Below, in pieces: positions 43,827 through 54,360 of a DNA stretch of 64,000 bases. Every line of letters starts with the position of its first letter. Within the stretch, counting starts at the first letter, position 1. Position numbers and translations under genes: made by a program. This DNA comes from Isoetes taiwanensis (lineage: Eukaryota > Streptophyta > Lycopodiopsida > Isoetales > Isoetaceae), in assembly GCA_021234155.1 (NCBI GenBank), contig JAJEKV010000044.1, positions 11,674,907 to 11,738,906 on the forward strand, in the 5' to 3' direction. The notes under the pieces were generated by a model that had not been told where the DNA came from, searched no databases, and was given only the letters and a program-made list of their open reading frames with translations.

Positions 43827-43932
43827 GGGGATAAACACCCCTGCTCGCCCATTACCTCAGATAAATGGGGGCTCGCCCCTCCGGGCTCGCCCATTTATCT
43901 GAGGTAATGGGCTCTCAGGGGTGTTTATCCCC
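43827..43932. repeat. Foldback element, 43-bp arms
   Basis: The left arm 43827-43869 and right arm 43890-43932 pair at 40 of 43 positions around a 20-bp loop that itself contains GGCTCGCCC and CGGGCTCGCCC. It is GC-richer than its surroundings. Flanking TTAAAGG and the overall layout resemble the palindrome at 48418. Confidence 0.93.
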
Positions 43933-44098
43933 TTCTTCCTTCCTTCTATTGAGAGTTATCAAATAATCATTTAATCATTTTACGAGTGGCATAGTTACAT
44001 TGACGGCTAAGATTACACCTGCAAAATGTATGCCGTTCATTCCAGGTCCAAAAACCCAGAACCCCATTCGCCGGAGTAAGCACCATAGCCGCAGCACA

Positions 44099-44109
44099 CA
44101 AACCCTAAA
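44099..44109 (+). promoter_or_regulatory. Telo-box-like motif before the first paralogue
   Basis: ACAAACCCTAAAA lies just upstream of the ATG at 44121. AAACCCTAA-type telo boxes are common in plant promoters of growth-related genes. Functional use is inference. Confidence 0.35.
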
Positions 44110-44120
44110 ATTTGAGAAGC

Positions 44121-44588
44121 ATGCCTGGCTATGGAGACAACCCCCTGAGCGTGGCTATGGAGAAACTGGGTCTCAGAGCCCCATTCCGTGACAATGGTCC
44201 GGTAGTGTACGAAGGCCCAAGCGAGCGGACAGCCGGAGCTCCAAAGAGGTCCCAACTGGCCAAGGAAGAGGCCCTGTTAGAGCGGATGATCGTCTCCATA
44301 ATAAACAGTAAGCAGTGGGACAAGCTTCAGCCTAACAGCGGCAACTCTGTGGAGATTGGAGATGCCCATGTCTGTGTTAATTATCATGAAGAAGAAACAA
44401 TGCGGTGCCGGATGTGGGAATGGCAGGGGCATATCATAGTCTATGATGATACCAAGGGTTATGTGCCTGAGTATGTTTATGGCAATCACATGGAGATATT
44501 GCAGGAGGAGCTTGCCGAGGAGCTTAGACGAATGCTGTCTGCTGGATTTGGAGGTTTCGGAGCTCAGCCATTCTGGAATGCCAAGTAA
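44121..44588 (+). CDS. Conserved plant protein of unknown function, paralogue 1
   Basis: A single-exon frame of 155 codons starts MPGYGDNPLSVAMEKLGLRA. I chose this ATG because paralogue 2 starts with the same MPGY and has an in-frame match throughout. The middle block LLERMIVSIINSKQWDKLQP is followed by VCVNYHEEETMRCRMWEWQG, HIIVYDDTKGYVPEYVYGNH and a C-terminal helix EELAEELRRMLSAGFG. There is no signal peptide or membrane segment. A soluble protein with a small beta-rich domain is likely. The identical architecture in two adjacent intact genes shows selection on the protein. I recognise it as plant-type but cannot assign a function or name. Confidence 0.88.
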   Translation: MPGYGDNPLSVAMEKLGLRAPFRDNGPVVYEGPSERTAGAPKRSQLAKEEALLERMIVSIINSKQWDKLQPNSGNSVEIGDAHVCVNYHEEETMRCRMWEWQGHIIVYDDTKGYVPEYVYGNHMEILQEELAEELRRMLSAGFGGFGAQPFWNAK

Positions 44589-46053
44589 GGAGGATTTATT
44601 TTTGGTCCTGTTTTCTTCTGTCTTAGAAACATTATCCTGTGTATAAAGTTTATGACTTGATATATATCCGGTAAGGTTATTAAGTACTTGCTCCAGATGA
44701 TACATCTGAAGCTTAATAACTGTTTTTTTTTTCTAATATTGTTTTAATGGATGGATATTAGTGCGGCTTTATTTTCTTGCATTGGCTCATGTCTTATCTG
44801 TTTGACGTCTATCTGAAAGATCTGGACTACTGAAAAATGTTCTTGCCTTGCTTAGCATTTAACATTGGATCCCGAGGTTACTGATAATCAAGTCTTTATT
44901 GACCTAGCTAGACAGCGTCTCACATAACACTGTTCTTCCACATTCATAAAGTTATGCACCTATTATGTACAAGTTAAGCATACTGAAGGAATTGCACATA
45001 TAGTTGTTTAATGATCTACAAATTTGTTGGAATAGACTGGCTTTTAAGCTCATATTTTTCGTTTTTGGATCCCCTTAGTCATAATTTGCTTTCTTATTAC
45101 TGACAAGAATCTTTTGAAAATTGCAATGCAAGAAAGTTCTATCTGCAAGTGTGCAGCATATTATGTAAGAACTGATCAAACCAGTCTTACACATCACAAA
45201 CCAAATTCTAATATGCATAATGTATAGGTTGAAGCTCAGCCATTCCGGAGTCCAATTAGACATCTACAATATATCAACTATATTCTACCAATTTCTCTTG
45301 TAAAAATATTGATTTGTGTAAAAGAGCTATGCCTTGGCGATTAACTTTTAAGTTTAATCTTTGTTCTTTATCTACTGAGCTTTTAGCGTTGCATCTAACA
45401 TTAGTTCTACCTTATCTTATCAATAATTCTAAGAACACTATTTATGGATGTTTACTCTAAAAAAATTCTTCAGATTAGGTGTCTTTCTTTTCAAATGGTT
45501 GGTGAGATTTGCACGTTTCCTAGGTGGTAGCTGGCCGCCATTTGACAAATGCCATTGATAGCAAATTCAAACATCTCTCCATCCGTCTATTAAATGCAAC
45601 AGTGTTTGAGTTCAAGCTTTTGATTCCTGCGTCCTGTTAAGCAGTTTCAAACATCGTTCTATCTGTTCAATAAATATAATACTGCTTGAGTTCCAAAGTT
45701 TGGTTCCTGCATCCTACAACCAATCAAAGAGTGCAAGAGAAATGCCAAGCATTTTTGTCGCTCAATTTGCAGGAAATGATAATTGCAACACAGGGATTCA
45801 ATATTTCTTAGAACATGTTACTAAAATGAGGGAAAATATGAATAAAAGGGGAAAACAACTTGTTTGTTAAGAATCAAGACCAAGCAATACGCAGACATTT
45901 ATAAGATCTCCCCATTCTCAAAGGGGAACTAAAAAGAAAAAAAATGGATGCTGCCCTAATATGTGTATTGGATATAATAAGTGGGTCTTTAAATATCTAT
46001 CTCCTTATCCTTTCGCCATAGCTGCGCACATTTCTTAGCGCCGTTGAGAAGAG
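44589..46053. other. Spacer between the two paralogues
   Basis: It holds the 3' flank of paralogue 1 and the promoter of paralogue 2. An imperfect duplication around CAAACATCTCTCCATC / CAAACATCGTTCTATC and GATTCCTGCGTCCT / GGTTCCTGCATCCT lies at about 45567-45636 and 45647-45716. No other gene is recognised. Confidence 0.45.
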
Positions 46054-46509
46054 ATGCCTGGTTATAGCAACACGCCCTTGAATGTGGGCATGGAAAGGCT
46101 TGGTCTAAGGCATTTTTTCCGAGACAATGGCCCCGTTGTGTTCCCTGGACCTAGCGAGCAGGGGGATTCTGGCGCACCCAACAGGTCCAGACTTGCCCAA
46201 GAAGAGCTTACACTGGAAAGAATGATCGTTGCTCTGATTAATTCCAAACAGTGGGATAAATTGCAGCCCAACACTAACAATTCTGTCCAAGTGGGTGAGC
46301 ACCATGTCTGTGTTAATTACCAGGAGGAGCAGGGTATGGGATGTCGTATTTGGGAATGGCATGGCCATATCATTGTTTATGATGATACTAAAGGTTATGT
46401 TCCTGAATACATCTATGGAAATTACTTAGAGATTTTGAATGATGATAATTTGTCAGAGCTCCGCCGCATTCTCTCTGCCGGCTTCGGTCTCGGAAATATG
46501 TTCTACTGA
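46054..46509 (+). CDS. Conserved plant protein of unknown function, paralogue 2
   Basis: A single-exon frame of 151 codons is a tandem paralogue of the gene at 44121, about 1.5 kb downstream on the same strand. Shared blocks: MPGYSNTPLNVGMERLGLR, LTLERMIVALINSKQWDKLQ, VCVNYQEEQGMGCRIWEWHG and HIIVYDDTKGYVPEYIYGNY, then ELRRILSAGFG. The frames align with only small length changes (an extra residue near GPSEQGDSG, a shorter C-terminus). Roughly two thirds of residues are identical by eye, while the DNA outside the coding region is unrelated, so the duplication is old and both copies are maintained. The function is unknown. Confidence 0.88.
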   Translation: MPGYSNTPLNVGMERLGLRHFFRDNGPVVFPGPSEQGDSGAPNRSRLAQEELTLERMIVALINSKQWDKLQPNTNNSVQVGEHHVCVNYQEEQGMGCRIWEWHGHIIVYDDTKGYVPEYIYGNYLEILNDDNLSELRRILSAGFGLGNMFY

Positions 46510-47135
46510 ACATCCTTTGGTATGTCTTTTGGTTTTCAAGATTTGTTCTTAGAACTGGTTTATGCAATGAGAAAATTTAATCTGTTTGTGTTCTGATGCT
46601 TCCTTTTCTCTTCATTCTTTCTGCAGAACACTCCAGTGTAATGTAACTATCTGTATTCTGGTATTTCCTAATGTGAACATGTGAGACCTTGAGATGGCAG
46701 AGTTTTGGTTCTATATATATTCTTCTCTTCTCAAGCTTGGGAACCAATCTCCAAAGCAAAGTCTCAAGTGACTTCTGATTCAAATTGTAAGACATGGTCT
46801 TAATCTGGCTCTTAGTTTGAACTGATTATTGCATATACCATACATATGGCAAATATGGCGTGCTAACAATTTTGTGTCATAGTACTTAATGAGTTTAGAC
46901 TAGAAAAGAATCATTGTAATAATAAACTGTTTTATATAAATTTATTATTTAACGAAGTCTGAAATTACACGGTTCTCATGCTCGAATTAAATCGTCTGCC
47001 ATTCTTAAAGCTTGATAACCGCCGTACCGTAGTAAGTTCGTTTGTCATTCATATTCGTATATTCGTTTATGGAGTAGCAAATGGTTTTTCTGTTTTGGGG
47101 CTGAAAATTATCATACGTGGACTAGTTTTGATATT
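46510..47135. other. 3' flank of paralogue 2
   Basis: Nothing recognised. Confidence 0.35.
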
Positions 47136-47357
47136 ATGTGCTGGTGGTCCCTAGATGATCACTGCATATATCCCTCTCGGCTTGTTGGCGTCGAGAGTTA
47201 TATGCCAGTAGGGCTCAAATTTGACGGCTCTCACGCTGTTTTTGGCATGCAAATTGGGCATCAACCAACCATTGATAAAATCATATGCAAAATTTCTCGA
47301 CCAGGTGCTATTACTCTCCTTGATGCAAGAAAGTTTGCCCAAAAAAATTGGCAGTGA
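47136..47357 (+). CDS. Unrecognised coding-like fragment
   Basis: A 73-codon frame reads like conserved protein: DDHCIYPSRLVGVESYMPVG, LKFDGSHAVFGMQIGHQPTI, DKIICKISRPGAITLLDARK. The frame is open further upstream (to about 47090). I do not recognise the family. It ends at a stop after NWQ without a clear splice donor. It is likely an exon or gene fragment captured from elsewhere. Confidence 0.35.
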   Translation: MCWWSLDDHCIYPSRLVGVESYMPVGLKFDGSHAVFGMQIGHQPTIDKIICKISRPGAITLLDARKFAQKNWQ

Positions 47358-48417
47358 ACCATCTGAAAGTGCAGTTGGAGAGCATGCTTTGATGATTGGT
47401 GTGAAATGAAGAATAGGAGAACAATGCTGCTCGAATAAGTTCATTGGTGGTTTAAAAACTCGGTTATATTGCGAGTTTATAAACATAAGTATTGTTTTGT
47501 TCTATATTTTTTACATAAAACATGGTTTCTGTCATTTGAAAATTTTGTCTTGCATTTGAAAGGTTAAAATTGAAAGACTTCTTGTAATGCGAAAAACAAA
47601 ATTTTTGTTGCCTATCCCAAGAAAATTAGGTGTAGCCTATCAAATTTGAGCGTTGTCTGCCATAATCATCTCGAGGGGAGGGTTAATCTCCTCTTAACCA
47701 CCTGCCCTCGCAAGTTATATCAATTTGGCCACCCCCCACCGTAGGATCCAAATGTGATTATATCAAAGAACTTCTCGAATATTTGTTTTCAAAGAATATT
47801 CAAAGAATTACTGGCAATAATCTTCTGAATATTTCATTGTAATTAATATTCTTCTGTAACGAGTACTAAGAATACTCTATTCAGACAAACACCACCATCA
47901 AATCCTTTGAATTTAAATCCCCCACATATCAAATGCTTTGTTATGTTATTGCCCCATGCATCAAATCCGCTAGCTCCTGCAGCTCCGAAATGGCCTTCTA
48001 ATTTCTATATTCAAAACATTTGTTCAAAAATATTCTTAGATGAATGCTAAGCTTGACGATCAAAAGAAATACTGATCGGAATTGAAATTGAGGCTGTTCC
48101 TTCTGCAGAAGAGATTGTTATTAGGATCCAGGAATATGGGTCGTCTTCTTTAGAAGCATGTAAGATTGAAGCGCAAAGTGGATCCGCGTCCTCTTCTTTC
48201 AGGGCTTTGAAAAGATTTCTTAGTTTCGGTGACGAGTAGTATATGCTGACAAATCCATATACGCACTGTCTCACAACAATAGTTTGTATGAATATTTTCA
48301 GAGGGTGTGCTTGGCTAGATCAGTCGGCCCTAGACAAGAGGGTCTATATGAGTCTTTTCAAGAGGGTCTGCTTGGCAGAAGAGTAGCTTGATGGGGGTAA
48401 AACTTGCTCGAGCATGT
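47358..48417. other. Non-coding
   Basis: A small inverted phrase GGAGGGTTAATCTCCTCTTAACC lies at about 47678 and recalls the palindrome at 48418. No gene is recognised. Confidence 0.4.
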
Positions 48418-48509
48418 GGTTAAAGGAGGTCAACCTCCTCCTCTCCGGGGTTATGCAAAATAACCCTCTCGCATAACCCCTCCGAGGAGGAGTTTAACCT
48501 CCTCTTAAC
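48418..48509. repeat. Foldback element, about 39-bp arms
   Basis: The left arm (GGTTAAAGGAGGTCAACCTC...) and right arm (ending GTTTAACCTCCTCTTAAC) pair over most of 39 bp around a short loop, with GGGGTTATGC/GCATAACCCC at the tip. Single motifs of the same kind (GAGGAGGTTAATCCTCCCCTC) lie nearby at about 48699, and TTTGAGGAAGTCAACTCTTCC at about 48621. Confidence 0.88.
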
Positions 48510-48835
48510 TTAATCGGCAATTTTCCAATCAAAAAACCCCCAACACTCTTTGTGTTTTTAGATGTTCATAAGAGATAAACCATTTTCAAAATAATTAGGA
48601 GCTAACACAATGGGTCACCCTTTGAGGAAGTCAACTCTTCCATCAAGCTTTTATTATGGCAAATAAGCTTCAGAAGGTTATTGTTGTTATTGCTCTTTGA
48701 GGAGGTTAATCCTCCCCTCAAGTGTTTAAGGCCCTCTGCTTGCAGTCGAAATGACTTGCATATCCAAATTGTACCTTCAAGAATGTTTTCCCTTCTAATA
48801 TTTCACCCATTAGCTAGGATACTTCTACATATGCT

Positions 48836-49215
48836 GGAGCCCACGTGGCAAGTTTGATCCTAGGTGACATGTTGGAGCCTAGATGGCGTATTTGAGCTGT
48901 CTTGGCATGTTTGAGCCACATTGGCATGTTAGGACCTAGGTGGAATATTGGAGCCCGCATGGCATGTTTGAGCCACCTTGGCTTGTTTAAGCCTAGGTTG
49001 CATGTTGGAGCCCGCGTGGCATGTTTGAGCCCCTTTGGCATGTTGGAGCCCACGTGGCATTTTTGACCCACCTTGGCATGTTGGAGCCTAGGTGGCATGT
49101 TTGGGCCATCTTGGCATGTTTGAGCCACATTGGCATGTTAGAGCCTAGGTGGCATGTTGGAGCCCGCATGACATGTTTGAGCCACCTTGGCATGTTGGAA
49201 CCCATGTGGCATGCC
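48836..49215. repeat. Minisatellite of about 19-20-bp units
   Basis: About nineteen units of the form GGCATGTTNGAGCC plus four to six variable bases (CACCTT, CGCGT, TAGGT). All frames stay open on the minus strand, giving artefactual ORFs with a repeating SNMPRWLKHA-type pattern. Unit variants alternate irregularly. Confidence 0.93.
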
Positions 49216-50542
49216 ACAAGGATTGTCTCAAGAATGTTTTGCTGAAAAAATCTTTTATAGATTTTCCAGGCAATTGGCCATGATCACCAACCAAATTGTT
49301 CCAACCCACATCGACACAACATCCATAAGTCTCATCTTTTCATTCTTTGACATTCAGAGTAGTCGTGGCCAATTCAGGAGCAACTAATGGCAAACTAACC
49401 TTCGACGCAAATGTTGTGGTTGTTCCAGTATGACCTTATGGTGGCAGCCATTAGCTTTATGCTAATATCGGAGTTGTTGAAGCTTTTCAATGAGAGGCTC
49501 TTTATACATTGTGGTGTTAGCAATAATGTCATTATACTATATGAATAATTGTATTTATTCTTTGTCTAAAAGATTTTCATTCAATATATGGGTTCGTCCT
49601 CTAGCATAAGGCATTCTTCAATATCTCTTGTAATAGTATCAAATGATGCAACATCTGTAGATGTAAGGACCTCAGGGACAAGACTTAAAGCTTTTGACTA
49701 AAGGTATATACATGATCACTTGATCTGACTATGTGCGACAAATTTGGTGGTGCAAATTCACAATAAAAATACTGACTTACATGACATATTGATGCCCATT
49801 TGTTAGAATCTTTGGAATTCCTCTATGGTCGTCTGTTCTACCAATTTTTTCTCTTTGTCAAGATTAAACTTTAGATCAACGGGCATGCGAGTTGTAATAG
49901 CCAGGTTATTGCAAAAGAGATAGCAGTAGCTATTCTAGACGATGTCCGCATGGAACATGCGGAGGGTCTGTCCATGCCATTAGTATTCAGCTTTCTCAAA
50001 TTTATTTTGAAGGTAGTAATTTTTTATGCAAGTGTTGTATCAAGTTTAGCAGATCTGGTAGTAGGAGGAGGCATAATCATCATGCAAAAGAAATGCGAAT
50101 CTCTTGCTCCTCTAGAGAAGAAAGTTCACCACTCTAGAGAAGAAAGTTCACCAAGAGTAGCTAATCAAACGACAAGCCTTTCCTTGGACATAGCAAACCA
50201 GTTGGGATGTATTGTGCCTTCTTGTCATCCTTCATAGCTTTTATGGTGCATGATGGTGGCTTTTTGTCATTCACAAAACCTTTTTGCACAAGCTAAAACC
50301 AACAAGCAAGTCTCTATTTCCCTTAATACCTAATAAAACAAGAGACTCATATGAAGGAAGTTTCCAACCGTAATGCTTTGCACTTGTAGGCATATTCTTA
50401 GCACTAGCAGGCTTGCTCTGTTTCCTGGCAAAAATTATGGTTGGATGATAGTTCTTCCACGTAAAACATACTCAACAAACTGCAATTGTTGAGTGTCTTT
50501 CACATGTATATCAAAGCATCTTCTATGTTGTTTTTAGTGTTC
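49216..50542. other. Non-coding
   Basis: A short duplication CTCTAGAGAAGAAAGTTCAC lies at 50111 and 50132. A 95-codon frame at 49950-50237 has one hydrophobic stretch but no recognised motif. Confidence 0.4.
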
Positions 50543-50620
50543 TTCTACATTGTAACAACGATGCAAAAACAACTATTCTATTCTATTCTATTCTACATTG
50601 TAACAACGATGCAAAAACAA
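50543..50620 (+). mobile_element. LINE tail-only insertion flanked by a 30-bp direct repeat
   Basis: An identical 30-bp sequence (containing CATTGTAACAACGATGC) occupies 50543-50572 and 50591-50620. Between them lie only 18 bp, CTATTCTATTCTATTCTA, matching the tail of the LINE end at 33640. This fits a target-primed insertion that copied the tail only, or a 48-bp tandem duplication. Confidence 0.65.
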
Positions 50621-51544
50621 ATAATTTTTCTTTAGTCAATTTCATTGGAATGTCCTAAGGATCACGATCATGATTTACAGGATCTTAATTGTAATGATTT
50701 ATACATGAATCTAACATAATAAATTTCAAGTGCTCATAAGGATCGCCATTGCAATCCTTTGACTTGAAAATCTAAATTTACGAAAGATAATCCAAACTAC
50801 TCAATTAGATCATGGTCATAATTTTTAAACTAAAGGACTACTATAAAAAACAATCTATGCTAGAGATAATCGCGGTCGCGATAAACTTGACAAGGAAAAT
50901 GTCAAAAACACTTACAAGTAACCCAACAAGATTGTTGTGGCGATCCTGTTGAGTTTCTTGTCTGCCCATAAAACCAAAAGAATGATGAAATTGAGCTGAA
51001 GTAAGAAAATGAATTGCCGATTCTGACCTGATGTTAAAGCCTCCATCCTACACATGGCACTTGAAATTTCGATGAAGCAGATGGAAAAAATTAAAGCTGC
51101 TCGCAAAAGGTGTCAGGAAAAATGAACTATGGAATTATATATGGCTAAGCTGGCAGCATTTATAGTGCAAAAAAAAGTCAAATCTGCTGTCATTATGGTC
51201 ATTGGCGCAATTAATTCCGGCAATATTATAATTTTTGGCAATAATAAATATATGCGGTGGAGAAAACATTCCCAGAATAAAAATATGAAAGTAACAATCA
51301 TGATGGATGTGACAACTTTTTTCAAAATGTGCGCTATCAGAGTGACAGTTTTCCATTTATGCGTACTCAAGTTAAAACACAAAATGCCCATGGAATGAGA
51401 TATATTGAGTTAGTATAACAGTTAGTTTGGAGCCATAATGCCCTTCTTTTGGGACAATTAGATTCAAATTTGAAAAAGAAGGGTTAAGACAAAAGAATCA
51501 AGAAAAAGGGCGCTAAAAACATGTTTTCTGGACTCCGAGCTTAC
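50621..51544. other. Non-coding
   Basis: Nothing recognised. Open frames on both strands at 51113-51398 are mirror artefacts. Confidence 0.35.
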
Positions 51545-52620
51545 AATTTTATTTCAGTTTCTTATTTAAATATTTGTCCTTTGACTTTTATAAATTGGTA
51601 TTTTTAATCATCAAAATCATTATTTTTATTTTATATTATCATCTAAGAAACGTTTTTTTCTCTTTTGAAATGTGTCCATAATCTTTCTTGCGAATTAAAA
51701 CAATGTTATCAATTGTAGATAATAAATAAATAGTAAAAGACAATTGGAAAGAGTGATAATGTCAGTAGTAGAGATGCTTGAAATTCATGACATCATATTC
51801 GTGTAAAAAATAAAATAATATAATGTCACATGCAAATGACTATTCAAAAGTAATCATTTTTCAATATCAAATCTCGAACCAGAGTTTTAAAGCATGGTGG
51901 AAGTTGCAAAAGTGGCACAAGAGTGTTGCAAAATATATAATAGATTATTTGACTCAAAGAGCGCTTGCTAAAAGATGACAAAAATCCAATGCAAACATAC
52001 ATTATTTTGGGTATATTGTTTTTTTTTCTTTTTTTCTTTTTTTTATTGAAAGGTCCAGCAAAGGTACATGCCAGAGACACACGTCTTAGACATTTAAGAT
52101 TCTAGGTCGCACAAAAATCTACTTCAGATTAAGTCCTTTATCCAATTGGATATTATGCAGCTCAATGAATTAAGCTATAAGAGAATCTCTTGGAAGTTTT
52201 TGTGAAAAAATATATCTAGTTGAAAGATAATACGTCACATATCAAGGTGCTATTGCTTGATTAAAGCTTCATTTTACAAGAATTCCTGATGCCGCTCTCC
52301 ACGTTTATCTTCGTTGCAAGTGCTTAGCCTGAAAAGTACTTGTCATATCACATATTTCTAATTATTTAAAGAAATACTAATGCCTTCTTGTGCTCAACCT
52401 TTGTGATTTTGGATTATATAAAACTTGCCACCTTCAAAATTTTAGATTTGAGCAATTATTTAGGTCTTGCTAAATTGCATATTAATGGGCTTGCTTACAT
52501 AGTAAATTCACTAGTTTTTCTAAATCTTAAATTAGTTTGCAATCATGACCATAGATGTCTACCTATCATGTGAGAGATTAAAAACGTGTACAACTGAGGA
52601 AGACTAAAAACTTAAATTAA
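51545..52620 (+). pseudogene. NLR leucine-rich-repeat remnant, duplicate 1
   Basis: AT-rich text here aligns with 52742-53960 over about 1.1-1.2 kb (shared TTTATTTCAGTTTCTT, CTCGAACCAGAGTTTTAAAG, AAAATCTACTTCA, TCCAATTGGATA, AAGAGAATCTCTT). Near its end 52437-52570 reads KILDLSNYLGLAKLHINGLA, a leucine-rich-repeat phrase typical of plant NLR immune receptors. Stops and frameshifts are dense, and no NB-ARC motif survives. Confidence 0.6.
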
Positions 52621-52741
52621 AATTTACATTCATTAAATTCTAAATTCCATTCAATGCTTAAGTTTAAAGTAAATTTATTTTATTAAGTTCTAAAATTTAA
52701 TATTACAACTTATAGAGTGTTTTTTATGTTGAGTCATCGAT

Positions 52742-54060
52742 TGAGTTTAAGATTTTATTTCAGTTTCTTCTTTAAATATTCATTCTATGTCATTTTATAA
52801 ATTGGTAGTTTTTAATCATTAAAATTGTTATTTATATTTTTACATTTATATTATTATATATATTAGACTTTGTGTTTCTATTTGGAAGGTATGCATAGAG
52901 TTTTTTGTTAATTAAGCAAATACATAACAAAACAATGTTGTCAATTGTAAATAGTAAATTATCAGTAGAAAATAATGGGAAAGAGCGATAAGGCCAGCAA
53001 TAGGGATGGTTAAAATTCATGATATTATATTCATGTAAGAAATCTGAAATGCTGCTCAAAAGTTATCATCTTTCAGTTCAAAATCTCGAACTAGAGTTTT
53101 AAAGCATGACTGAAAGTTGTGAATGAATGTAGCATAAGCGTGCAAGAACCTCTGTAGGCTCTAAAAGTCATAGGCCGAGTCATGTCAGATAAGTGGACAA
53201 TGACTGAATAAGATGATGCATTACAAAATTTGAAAATGCATATTGATGGTGGCTATAAGTAACACTTAGTACAAGTTCTACGAATAAATTATGATGCTCT
53301 TGAGAGCATGAAAAGCATGTAGTAAATTATGTCAGATATTTTCATAGGCTTTTTTATGAATGAAAATAGGTATTGCAAGGGATTTAATGAATTGTGGGCT
53401 TGGAAAGGAATTGTTAAAAGATGGCAAAAATTCAATATAGCAAACTTATAATATTTTGGATATGTTGATTGGGAATTCCTTGATTGAAAGATCCAGTGAA
53501 GATACATTCCAGATACTTTAGAGATTTTGACATTCTAGATTTTTGAGAAATAAATGCCGCACAAAGATCTACTTCAAGCTACATCTTATATTCAATTGGA
53601 TACCATGCAACTTAATAAATTAAGTTATGAGAGAATCTCTTAAACATTTTGTGAAAAATTATTTCTCGTTGAAAAATCCGCCACATCTGAAAGTGCTATG
53701 AGAGATCCACTTTATAAGAATTTCTAATGCCGCACTTTCCAGCTTATCTTCATTGCAAGTGCTTATCCTGAAGAGTACTCGTCATTTGCTTGATTGTTTA
53801 GAGAAATTCCAATGTCTTCTTGTGCTGAATCTTTGTGATTATGGAATATAAAACTTGCCACCTTCTTTTAGAGAGTTGAAAGAGCTCAAAATTCTAGATC
53901 TGACCAATTACTTAGGTCTTACTAAATTGCATCGTGATGCGATCTTAGGTCTAAAAAACTTCGAGTGTTGAAGATGCATGTGGGGCATTAGAATCTTCTT
54001 AGTGGAGAGGACCTTAGCAAGTATAGAAATCTGACAAGATTGGCATGGTTCTCTTTCATC
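52742..54060 (+). pseudogene. NLR leucine-rich-repeat remnant, duplicate 2
   Basis: This is a direct duplicate of 51545-52620. It is better preserved at the end: about 53750-53935 reads SLQVLILKSTRHLLDCLEKF, QCLLVLNLCDYGI, a stop, then LPPSFRELKELKILDLTNYL and GLTKLH. After one frameshift it continues NLLSGEDLSKYRNLTRLAWF to about 54055, where a LINE reverse transcriptase begins. The leucine spacing fits NLR leucine-rich repeats. It is inactive. Confidence 0.7.
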
Positions 54061-54360
54061 ACTAGAGTAGTTCCAATATATAAAGTGGGAGATCGGAATT
54101 GTCCTATCAATTACCCCACCATTATGGTTAGTCATTTGTTGGCAAAATTGCTCGCCGAAATCTTTGAACAACAATTGATATCATGGGCAGAGGAAACAAG
54201 GGTGCATGCACTTGGACATACAAGTTGTAGACCCGCACACTACTAGAAGATATCATAAATAAACAGTAGAACCTATATTGCTGCTTCGTGCATTTTGCAA
54301 AGGCCTTTGACAATGTGCCTAGGGAGAAGCTGTAGAACAAATTATTCATGCCAGACATAC
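54056..54360 (+). pseudogene. LINE reverse transcriptase fragment inside the NLR remnant
   Basis: The plus frame reads TRVVPIYKVGDRNCPINYPT, IMVSHLLAKLLAEIFEQQLI and SWAEETRVHALGHTSCRPAH, the N-terminal reverse transcriptase blocks of plant LINEs. After a small deletion, LYCCFVHFAKAFDNVPREKL corresponds to motif A. The catalytic aspartate position is histidine (FVH instead of FVD), and a stop follows. The fragment starts abruptly after the NLR sequence and ends by about 54360. Confidence 0.85.

Noticed and set aside
48814-49245. Open frames of 74-104 codons on both strands
   Set aside because: All lie within the 19-20-bp minisatellite and have repeat-derived residues only. Also considered as a CRISPR-like array and rejected: there are no unique spacers.
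51113-51398. Overlapping open frames of 89-92 codons on both strands
   Set aside because: Mirror open frames in AT-rich DNA without recognisable motifs or splice signals.
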